Shown piece after piece: positions 14,562 through 19,883 of a DNA stretch of 19,883 bases (its first letter is position 1; every line of letters begins with the position of its first letter). A program made the position numbers and the translations under genes. The notes beneath the pieces are model-generated. The model was not told where the DNA came from and did no database searches. It saw only the letters and a list, made by a program, of their open reading frames with translations. The stretch is from UBA1127 sp034422455. Its GTDB lineage: Bacteria; Chloroflexota; Dehalococcoidia; Lucifugimonadales; UBA1127. Location of the stretch: the NCBI GenBank assembly GCA_034422455.1, contig DAOUJQ010000022.1, positions 1 through 19,883 of the forward strand, given 5' to 3'.

Positions 14562-15827
14562 CTACGGCTCGTCCGAGCGGTAGCGCCACATGCTTCGCCA
14601 CGCCAGGCCGACGGTTGCGATGAGGCCCGCGCCCACCACGCCGCCCAGGATGAGCGCGCCGCCGGGGCCGAGCGCCTGAGCTACAAACCCCGCTTCCACG
14701 GCGCCTATTGCGTTGCCGCTCTGGGCGAACATCCGCGTGAACGCCGTCGCGCGGCCGCGGAAGTTGTCGGGCGATAGCAGCTGCGTCAGGGTCTGGCGCA
14801 ACACGAGGCTGATGGAGTCGGTGTAGCCCAGGATGAGACCCGCCGCCATGCCCATCCAGAACCACTGCGAGAGCCCCAGGAAGACCAGCCCCAGGGCGTA
14901 GCACATCACGACGATGAGGAAGAGCGCGCCCTTCCGCCGCACCTCGCCGACCAGCAGCATCGTGATGAAGCCGATCACCGCGCCGACGGCCGGGGCCGCG
15001 AAGAGCAGCCCCAGGCCGGCGGGGCCGACGTGGAAGACGTCGCTGGCGAGGATGGTCAGCATGGGGCGAAAGTACCCGACCGAGGAGAGGCCGAAGTCGG
15101 TGAGGTAGAGGCCGAACAGGACTCTCCTCGAAATGACGAACTGCATGCCCTCGATGACCATGCCGAGGGTGACCCGGGGCCTTGCGCCCTCGGGCTTCCC
15201 GGACGTGCGGATGAGCAGGGGTATAACGGCAGCCGGCATGAGCAGGAAGGCGTTGAAGATGTAGGTCGTGCCGGGCCCGAGACGGTCGACCATGATGCCG
15301 CCGAGCAGCGGCCCGAAGAAGAACGTCGCCTGCTGGAGGCTCCCGTTCAGCGTGACGGCGTTCATCAGGTGCGTCCTCGGCACCAGCTTCGGCACGAGGG
15401 AGTTGCGCGCCGGCCCCTGCGCCACGTTGACGAGCGCCGTCAGCGTGGTGAACCCGAAGATGTGCCAGACCTGCAGGCTGTCGGTGAGGAGGAGGGCGCC
15501 GATGGCGAGGGGCGGCGCCATGCTCAACGTGTTCACGGCCATGAGCAGCTTGCGCCGGTCGAAGACGTCGGCGAGCGCGCCGGCGAAGAGGCCCAGGGTG
15601 AGGGCGGGCAGCGCCATGAAGATGCCGGTGAAGCCGACTAGGAGCGCGGACTCGGAGATGTCGTAAACCAGGTAGAGGTTGAAGGCCTGCCGCATCTGGT
15701 TGGCGGACCCGGAGAAGAGCCCGCCGATGAACAGCATGCGGTAGTCGCGAAACGCCAGGGAGGCCAGGGGGTGGACCCTTGCGCTCAGGGTTGGCGGGGC
15801 GTCTTGCGCGCCGGGTTGCTGGGTCAT
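14562..15827 (-). CDS. MFS transporter, EntS/MFS_3-type exporter
   Basis: 421-residue membrane protein with about 12 hydrophobic helices. RDYRMLFIGGLFSGSANQM at the first helix and the motif A loop GALADVFDRRKLLM (between helices 2 and 3) are typical of the MFS_3 group that includes the enterobactin exporter EntS. NVAQGPARNSLVPKLV and SPDNFRGRATAFTRMF are further group hallmarks. It is likely a drug, siderophore or metabolite exporter; the substrate is unknown. GGGGGA lies just before ATG 15827. It begins 38 bases after the HicA stop on the same strand, so it may be transcribed from the toxin-antitoxin promoter. Confidence 0.88.
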   Translation of the reverse strand: MTQQPGAQDAPPTLSARVHPLASLAFRDYRMLFIGGLFSGSANQMRQAFNLYLVYDISESALLVGFTGIFMALPALTLGLFAGALADVFDRRKLLMAVNTLSMAPPLAIGALLLTDSLQVWHIFGFTTLTALVNVAQGPARNSLVPKLVPRTHLMNAVTLNGSLQQATFFFGPLLGGIMVDRLGPGTTYIFNAFLLMPAAVIPLLIRTSGKPEGARPRVTLGMVIEGMQFVISRRVLFGLYLTDFGLSSVGYFRPMLTILASDVFHVGPAGLGLLFAAPAVGAVIGFITMLLVGEVRRKGALFLIVVMCYALGLVFLGLSQWFWMGMAAGLILGYTDSISLVLRQTLTQLLSPDNFRGRATAFTRMFAQSGNAIGAVEAGFVAQALGPGGALILGGVVGAGLIATVGLAWRSMWRYRSDEP

Positions 15828-15865
15828 GGTCCCCCGATTGCCAGCGTTGGCCTAAAGTCGTAAGG

Positions 15866-16108
15866 CTAGAGGTCAAGCCTCTTAAGGAGATCCTCGACGG
15901 TCATTTGATGATGCGCTGCGACGCTCTTCAGGATAGCGGACAACAGGCCAGGACGAAGCGCCGAGTGTCTCGGGATGGTCTCGCGGTGCGTACCATTTAG
16001 TTGAGTTCTGACCCGCATGTGTGACCCGTGCTGCCTTATCACTTCGTAACCCAATCGGCGCAGGGCATTGACCAGTTCAAGGCCACTGACATCGCGGGGC
16101 AGGCTCAT
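15866..16108 (-). CDS. hicA: HicA-type toxin (mRNA interferase)
   Basis: 80-residue HicA-like double-stranded-RNA-binding fold: LELVNALRRLGYEVIRQHGSH with the catalytic His30 in GSHMRV, a variable strand, then IPRHSALRPGLLSAIL and a final helix. HicA proteins cleave mRNA and are blocked by HicB. ATG 16108 overlaps the HicB stop as ATGA, which is typical of co-translated pairs. The order is antitoxin then toxin. Confidence 0.87.
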   Translation of the reverse strand: MSLPRDVSGLELVNALRRLGYEVIRQHGSHMRVRTQLNGTHRETIPRHSALRPGLLSAILKSVAAHHQMTVEDLLKRLDL

Positions 16109-16344
16109 ACCGCAAGCACTTCATCTCGCACAAAGTGCAGGCGAACCAACTTCGGTTGCTCTTCCACATCGTCAAAATGGCACTCGATGGCTTCCTTTAC
16201 ATTGTGCAGCAGTTCCTCAACCGTATCGCCTTGGGTGTGGATGCTGAAGCCTATGGCGCTGGCTGAGTAGCCACCGTCGAAAATGTCCTCGCAGACCTCA
16301 AATACGATTTCGGAGATGGCCTGCGCTTCAAAGCCGTTGTCCAT
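16105..16344 (-). CDS. hicB: HicB-like antitoxin paired with HicA
   Basis: 79 residues of the degenerate RNase H-like HicB fold: GGYSASAIGFSIHTQGDTVEELLHNVKEAI. It stops at RLHFVRDEVLAV, with no room for a C-terminal HTH or ribbon-helix-helix domain. ATG 16344 is chosen because GAGGAGG lies 9 bases upstream; an in-frame GTG extension to 16377 is unlikely. It shares the end motif HF-D-----P--RLHF-RDEV with two further small genes upstream. Confidence 0.82.
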   Translation of the reverse strand: MDNGFEAQAISEIVFEVCEDIFDGGYSASAIGFSIHTQGDTVEELLHNVKEAIECHFDDVEEQPKLVRLHFVRDEVLAV

Positions 16345-16373
16345 CTTTCCAGACCTCCTCACCGTAAGAGAGA

Positions 16374-16619
16374 TCACGCTTCCGCCGACGGTGTAAACGG
16401 TACTACTTCGTCACGTATAAAATGGAGACGGGCGATGCGTGGGCGGTCCGGGTTGTCGCCAAAGTGGCGGTGGATGGCTTCTCTCACGTCCTTACGCAAC
16501 TGCCATTCATCTGGGCTTTGGACGACGATGTCGTGGCCTACGGCGTGCGCGACAAAGCAGCCGTCGACCTCATCCTCGGTGACCTGAAAGAAGATCTCCA
16601 AACTCAGCCGGGTCTCCAT
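16374..16619 (-). CDS. HicB-like paralogue without its own toxin (first upstream copy)
   Basis: 81 residues, clearly related to the HicB partner of the following HicA: VDGCFVAHAVGHDIVV, then LRKDVREAIHRHFGD and RIARLHFIRDEVVPF. ATG 16619 has AGGAGGG 4 bases upstream. It lies 29 bases before hicB in the same orientation, so the transcript would carry two HicB-like proteins before one HicA. No DNA-binding domain is seen. It may be a second antitoxin or a diverged duplicate. Confidence 0.75.
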   Translation of the reverse strand: METRLSLEIFFQVTEDEVDGCFVAHAVGHDIVVQSPDEWQLRKDVREAIHRHFGDNPDRPRIARLHFIRDEVVPFTPSAEA

Positions 16620-16651
16620 GCAACCCTCCTGGAGGCTTAGGGGCATTTCCG

Positions 16652-16657
16652 ATTATA
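16652..16657 (-). promoter_or_regulatory. Perfect -10 element for the HicB-HicB-HicA unit
   Basis: TATAAT reads on the minus strand at 16657-16652, 33 bases before ATG 16619. The expected -35 position shows only GCAAGG, a poor match, so activity may be weak or regulated. Confidence 0.45.
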
Positions 16658-16678
16658 CACAACCGCCTCTATCGCCTT

Positions 16679-16700
16679 GCAGGGTTGCATGTCACCCTGC
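16679..16700 (-). terminator. Stem-loop after the most upstream HicB-like gene
   Basis: GCAGGGT (16679-16685) pairs perfectly with ACCCTGC (16694-16700) around an eight-base loop, 8 bases after the stop of the gene at 16709-16936 on the minus strand. There is no U-tract, so it could be a weak terminator, an mRNA end stabiliser or an operator. Confidence 0.35.
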
Positions 16701-16708
16701 CGTGCCAC

Positions 16709-16936
16709 TCACTCCGCCAGGAGGCCGTCCTTGGGGAAGAGCAGGCGCACCCGCGCGGGCTGGGCGAGCGAGTCGCCGAAGTGGTCGTCGACGGCGTCCA
16801 GGACGTTGGTGCGCAGCTCGTCCATGGTGGCGGCCTTCGCGTGGATGTCGTAGTCGCGGGCGTCTGCGACGTAGCGGCCATCGTCCGGGTCGACGCCGAT
16901 GTCGAAGACCACCTCGGGGCCCTGTGGGGACGCCAT
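16709..16936 (-). CDS. HicB-like paralogue without its own toxin (second upstream copy)
   Basis: 75 residues with the same plan as the two HicB-like proteins downstream: FDIGVDPDDGRYVADARDYD, LRTNVLDAVDDHFGD and ARVRLLFPKDGLLAE. The start ATG 16936 has AGAGGTG upstream. The reading frame stays open far upstream on this strand, but only because it runs antisense to the GC-rich FAD-dehydrogenase gene. Codon use is more GC-rich than in the other two copies. It is divergent from the FAD gene. Confidence 0.7.
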   Translation of the reverse strand: MASPQGPEVVFDIGVDPDDGRYVADARDYDIHAKAATMDELRTNVLDAVDDHFGDSLAQPARVRLLFPKDGLLAE

Positions 16937-17004
16937 GTGCACCTCTGCTCCCGCTGACTGCGTCGTGTACAGTCGCCTGCGAGTGAAGTATACCGCAACA
17001 GGGT

Positions 17005-17030
17005 CCTTCGACAGACTCAGGACGAACGAG
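17005..17030 (+). repeat. Dispersed repeat copy 3, CCTTCGAC...CTCAGGACGAACG
   Basis: CCTTCGACAGACTCAGG followed by ACGAACGAG matches the cores at 938-964 and 14525-14550. It lies in the divergent intergenic region just upstream of the FAD-gene promoter, unlike the other copies, which follow gene ends. Confidence 0.5.
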
Positions 17031-17041
17031 TGTGGCCCTCG

Positions 17042-17070
17042 TTGACCGGCTTGGGCGGCTTCCATATACT
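17042..17070 (+). promoter_or_regulatory. Near-consensus sigma-70 promoter for the FAD dehydrogenase gene
   Basis: TTGACC (17042-17047) and TATACT (17065-17070) are separated by exactly 17 bases, each with five of six consensus bases. Expected transcript start is near 17077, giving a leader of about 58 bases before ATG 17135. Confidence 0.7.
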
Positions 17071-17134
17071 CGGCGCGGCGGCACGGCGTGATTGGGCGCC
17101 AGCCTCGCCGCCGAAATCCCACGAGGAATCGAGC

Positions 17135-18604
17135 ATGGATGCAGAGTTGCGCACGCAGGTGGTCGTGGTCGGCGCGGGGAACGCCGGGCTGTCGGCGGCG
17201 GTGGCGGCGAGGCAGCGGGGCGCGGAGGTCATCGTGCTGGAGAAGGCCCCGCGCGAGTACCGGGGCGGCAACAGCGCGCTCACGGTGCACATGCTCTTCG
17301 CGTACGACAGCGTCGAGGACGTGAAGCCGCTGGTGGGCGACATCCCGCCGGACGACATGCACCGCATGGAGGAGCGGGTCTCGCGGTACAGCAAGGACAT
17401 GTACTACGACAACATCATGCGCGTGACCGACGGCATGAGCGACCCGGAACTGGCGACGATCCTGGTGGAGCGCTCGACGGACACGGTGCAGTGGATGCGG
17501 GGGCTCGGGCACCTGTGGGCGCCGACGTTCGACAACCCGGTGTCGGCGAACGTCGTGTCGTGGGCGGGCGGCGGCCACGGCATGTCGTCGCGGTGGTTCG
17601 CGGCGTTCGAGCGGCTGGGCGGCACGGTGCTGTACGACACGCAGGCCGTCGACCTGCTGCAGGACGACCAGGGGCGGGTGACGGGCGTGCGGGCGCTGGG
17701 GCTGGACGGCTACCTGAACATCCACGCGGGCGCGGTCATCATGGCGGCGGGCAGCTTCGAGTCCAACGCGGAGATGCGGGCGCGGTACCTGGGGCCGCTG
17801 TGGGACACGGTGAAGCTGCGGGGCGTGCCCTTCAACACCGGCGAGGGGCTGCAGATGGCAATGAACATCGGGGCGCTGCCGTACGGGAGCTGGTCCAGCT
17901 GCCACGCGTCGCCGCAGGACTTCAACCGGCCGGCCTTCGACTACCCCGGCCCGAACAAGACGGGGGACTTCTGGAGCCGCTACTCGTACCCGTTCTCCGT
18001 CATGGTGAACCTGTACGGCAAGCGCTTCGTGGACGAGGGCGAGACGTGGCGCGGGCTGACCTACGCCAAGATGGGCCGGGCGATCCTCGCGCAGCCGCGG
18101 GCCGCCGCGTTCCAGGTCTTCGACGCGAAGCACCGGCAGCTCGACGTCATCCGCGGGTACGAGAAGGCGACGGGCACCTCCGCCAACACGCTGGAGGAGC
18201 TGGCCGGGCAGCTTGGCATCCTTGACGTCCCAGCCTTCATGCACACCATCCGCGAGTACAACGACGCGGTGCAGCCGGGCGAGTTCGGGGCGTTCCGGCT
18301 CGACGGGCTGGGCGCGCCGGGGCTGGAGCCGCCGCGCACCAACTGGGCGCTGCCGCTGGACTCGCCGCCGTACGAGGGCTTCCCGGTGACGTGCGGCATG
18401 ACGTTCTGCTTCGGCGGGCTGAAGACGTCGGCCAACGCGGAGGTCACCCATACGATGGACCGGCCCATCCCCGGCCTGTACGCCGTCGGCGAGATGCTGG
18501 GCGGGCTGTGGCACTGGAACTACCCGTCGGGGGGCGGCATGATGGCCGGCGCGGTCTTCGGGCGGATTGCCGGGACGCACGCGGCGGCGAGCGTGATGGG
18601 GTAG
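17135..18604 (+). CDS. FAD-dependent dehydrogenase of the fumarate reductase/TcuA type
   Basis: 489-residue flavoprotein. The FAD-binding motif VVVGAGNAGLSAA (10-22), then LEKAPREYRGGNSALT (35-50), closely resemble the EAPREWRGGNS region of tricarballylate dehydrogenase TcuA. The C-terminal FAD segment GLYAVGEMLGGLWHWNYPSGGG (in two parts, with GGG end) is typical of the fumarate reductase/succinate dehydrogenase flavoprotein family, with the conserved arginine-rich capping domain between. TcuA oxidises tricarballylate to cis-aconitate; the substrate here is not certain and no tcuB is adjacent. ATG 17135 has GAGGAA 6 bases upstream. It stands alone between two Hic loci, with its own strong promoter. 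Confidence 0.85.
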   Translation: MDAELRTQVVVVGAGNAGLSAAVAARQRGAEVIVLEKAPREYRGGNSALTVHMLFAYDSVEDVKPLVGDIPPDDMHRMEERVSRYSKDMYYDNIMRVTDGMSDPELATILVERSTDTVQWMRGLGHLWAPTFDNPVSANVVSWAGGGHGMSSRWFAAFERLGGTVLYDTQAVDLLQDDQGRVTGVRALGLDGYLNIHAGAVIMAAGSFESNAEMRARYLGPLWDTVKLRGVPFNTGEGLQMAMNIGALPYGSWSSCHASPQDFNRPAFDYPGPNKTGDFWSRYSYPFSVMVNLYGKRFVDEGETWRGLTYAKMGRAILAQPRAAAFQVFDAKHRQLDVIRGYEKATGTSANTLEELAGQLGILDVPAFMHTIREYNDAVQPGEFGAFRLDGLGAPGLEPPRTNWALPLDSPPYEGFPVTCGMTFCFGGLKTSANAEVTHTMDRPIPGLYAVGEMLGGLWHWNYPSGGGMMAGAVFGRIAGTHAAASVMG

Positions 18605-18990
18605 GAGACCGCGCCGCAGAAGCGGAGGCGCCCCATTGTTTCGCCGTCTTTCGTAGCTGAGAAGAATTGCCGCCGGGAGCCGTTTCGTAGCTGTTCTGGG
18701 CGTCTCCAGCTAGAAGCCGAAAATTTGCGCCCGTGAGAAACAAATCCCCGGATGCAGGAAGTGGACGGCGTGCGGCCATCGCCCCGGTGGCCCAGATGGT
18801 GTCCTGCAGTGCGCTTTCCATGGAGGGAGAATAACGGGGGCATCGGCGCCCGCGCGAGGGGTTGGTGGCAGGGGGGTAGGCGGGTCAGGTTGACTTGTGG
18901 CAGCAGGGTGCGGAATACTCGGCAGGGAAGGCGTGTGACTATGCGGGTGCGATACAGCGCCCGGCGCAACCGGCGGGAGGCATGACAGCA
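18605..18990 (+). other. 386-base intergenic region; possible promoter at 18890-18919
   Basis: No coding sequence is convincing on either strand. TTTCGTAGCTG occurs twice (about 18645 and 18679). Near the right end TTGACT (18890-18895) and AATACT (18914-18919) are 18 bases apart and could drive the HicB-HicA pair downstream. The open frames on the minus strand here read through without recognisable protein features. Confidence 0.4.
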
Positions 18991-19266
18991 ATGACACAAG
19001 AAAAGCGCTACCGGCTGCTCTGCGCCCTGTATGCTCCAGCGGAATCGACCGAGCCGGACAAGTACATGGCGGATACGCCGGCTTTCCCCAACTGCGTCGC
19101 GTGGGGAGACACGCCGGAGGAAACCATCGACATACTGGAAAGCGTGGTGGCGGCAACCATTCGGACCTATGAGGAGCGGGGATACGCCCTGCCCCCCGGC
19201 GTCGAGCCGTTGGAGACCGCGGGCGCACGCACGTCCGAGCCAAGGGTGTTGGAGATTGCCGTTTGA
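18991..19266 (+). CDS. hicB: HicB-family antitoxin
   Basis: 91 residues with the HicB core: MADTPAFPNCVAWGDTPEET, followed by a helix (IDILESVVAATIRTYEERGY) and the end-of-domain phrase ALPPGVEPLE. This matches the usual P-x-PGC-x-x-GDT-x-EE pattern of HicB. No DNA-binding extension is visible. ATG 18991 has GGGAGG 10 bases upstream; ATG 18982 in the same frame is only one base from that site and is less likely. Its stop overlaps the HicA start. Confidence 0.85.
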   Translation: MTQEKRYRLLCALYAPAESTEPDKYMADTPAFPNCVAWGDTPEETIDILESVVAATIRTYEERGYALPPGVEPLETAGARTSEPRVLEIAV

Positions 19267-19472
19267 CCCACCGGGAGCTGACGCGCAAGCTGCGGCGGCT
19301 GGGTTGCGTGTTTGTCCGGCAGGCGCGGGGAAGCCACGAAATATGGGCCAACGACAGGACCGGCGCCACATCGCCCGTACCGAACCACGGCGGCAAGGAC
19401 CTGGCAACGGGGACGGTGATGCGGATCATCCGCAACCTGGGCATATCCAGAGATGAACTGGATAATGCGTAG
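19263..19472 (+). CDS. hicA: HicA-type toxin
   Basis: 69-residue HicA: LTRKLRRLGCVFVRQARGSHEIW with catalytic His25 in GSH, then VPNHGGKDLATGTVMRIIRNLGIS, the standard second half. The TTG start (19263) overlaps the HicB stop as TTGA, so translation is coupled. It is more canonical than the HicA at 15866-16108, and the two are not close relatives, so they are separate systems. Confidence 0.87.
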   Translation: MTHRELTRKLRRLGCVFVRQARGSHEIWANDRTGATSPVPNHGGKDLATGTVMRIIRNLGISRDELDNA

Positions 19473-19867
19473 TTCCTCTCCCCTCACATAAGCCGTGCCG
19501 TCCGGTCATGAATCCCTTGCGAGAGGGGCGGGCCGGGCGGAATGGGCGCCGTAGGAGACGGAAGCGGGCGACCACAAGGGTCGCCCCTACAGGGTCGGCG
19601 CGGAGGACGCCCCACCCGGCCCCGCCCCTCTGGGTTTCCCTGCCCCCGTATCTGGGTACGGTGGGGGCCATGCGCCGGTATGAGGGTGCGGGCGGGCGAT
19701 GCACCGCACTCAACACGTCCATGAACGTTCTCATGGGCTGCCGCATTTCCAGGAAGGCATTGCCTCCGCCAATGAGGACGGGTAGGATATTCAACTCAAA
19801 CACAAGACTTGGGTTGGTCCTGTCGAACACCAGGAGAAGGAGCCTGTTTCAGCCATGACCCGTATCA
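19473..19867 (+). repeat. Repeat-bearing region without recognisable gene
   Basis: The core at about 19556-19640 repeats the blocks of 1021-1083: AGCGGGCGACCACAAGGG with an 8-bp hairpin (GGGCGACC 19566-19573 with GGTCGCCC 19579-19586), then GCCCCTCTGGGTTTCCCTGC after a longer spacer. From about 19680 to 19860 I see no supported gene; ATG 19855 could begin one that runs off the window, but its ribosome-binding site would be too distant. Confidence 0.5.
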
Positions 19868-19883
19868 CCCCCCCCCCCCCCCC
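19868..19883 (+). other. Run of 16 C at the window end
   Basis: The last 16 bases are all C. This may be a contig-end or sequencing artefact rather than genomic sequence. Confidence 0.6.

Noticed and set aside
16937..18580. Long upstream extension of the minus-strand HicB-like frame
   Set aside because: The extension is antisense to the FAD dehydrogenase; only the last 75 residues have protein-family features and a suitable start.
19426..19830. Minus-strand frame with a NILPVLIGGGNAFLE segment resembling the RibD/DHFR C-terminal region
   Set aside because: Only about 35 residues look protein-like, no other motif is present and the rest runs through repeat sequence; evidence is too thin for a gene call.
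1..19883. CRISPR arrays, tRNA or rRNA genes, transposases
   Set aside because: No regularly spaced repeats, cloverleaf-like segments, conserved rRNA stretches or transposase motifs were noticed on either strand; this was by eye, not by a dedicated scan.

Overview
The window is GC-rich, tightly packed bacterial DNA on both strands, with many GTG/TTG starts and gene overlaps of 4-8 bases. The mix (a flavin LLM-family oxidoreductase, a TcuA-like FAD dehydrogenase, a Gfo/Idh/MocA dehydrogenase, an ApbA/PanE-type reductase, an SDR, an SMP-30 lactonase, an acetoacetyl-CoA synthetase and oxalate/formate-type MFS transport) resembles organic-acid-degrading environmental Chloroflexota such as SAR202. 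That placement is an inference from gene content; there is no rRNA or other marker gene here.

Layout. (1) 1-930: the 3' part of an arsenite methyltransferase gene, followed 8 bases later by an OsmC/Ohr-family gene whose reading frame is interrupted by one TGA exactly where the family has its peroxidatic cysteine. A SECIS-like stem-loop follows at the right distance, so this is best read as a selenocysteine-containing OsmC. (2) 930-1186: dispersed repeats and a strong terminator hairpin between convergent units. (3) 1187-3824, minus strand: ilvD and a collagen-repeat lipoprotein. (4) 4062-8501, plus strand: a four-gene catabolic operon (MFS transporter, Gfo/Idh/MocA dehydrogenase, ApbA/PanE-type reductase, SDR with a degenerate active site). 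(5) 8519-9589: a toxin-antitoxin block with a palindromic operator, two tandem ribbon-helix-helix antitoxins and one PIN toxin, whose last codon overlaps (6) the acetoacetyl-CoA synthetase gene, then a DinB-like protein, a membrane PH-domain protein, an LLM-family oxidoreductase and an SMP-30 lactonase (to 14497). (7) 14562-16936, minus strand: an MFS exporter preceded by HicA and three HicB-like paralogues. (8) 17135-18604: a TcuA-like FAD dehydrogenase with a near-consensus promoter. (9) 18991-19472: a second, unrelated HicB-HicA pair. (10) A repeat-bearing tail ending in a run of 16 C.

The genes suggest a metabolic stretch for uptake and stepwise oxidation of carboxylic or oxo acids, with CoA activation of acetoacetate, interspersed with three toxin-antitoxin loci and short dispersed hairpin repeats. 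The most notable item is the candidate OsmC selenoprotein. Next are the two toxin-antitoxin loci with surplus antitoxin-like paralogues and the SDR lacking its YxxxK motif.
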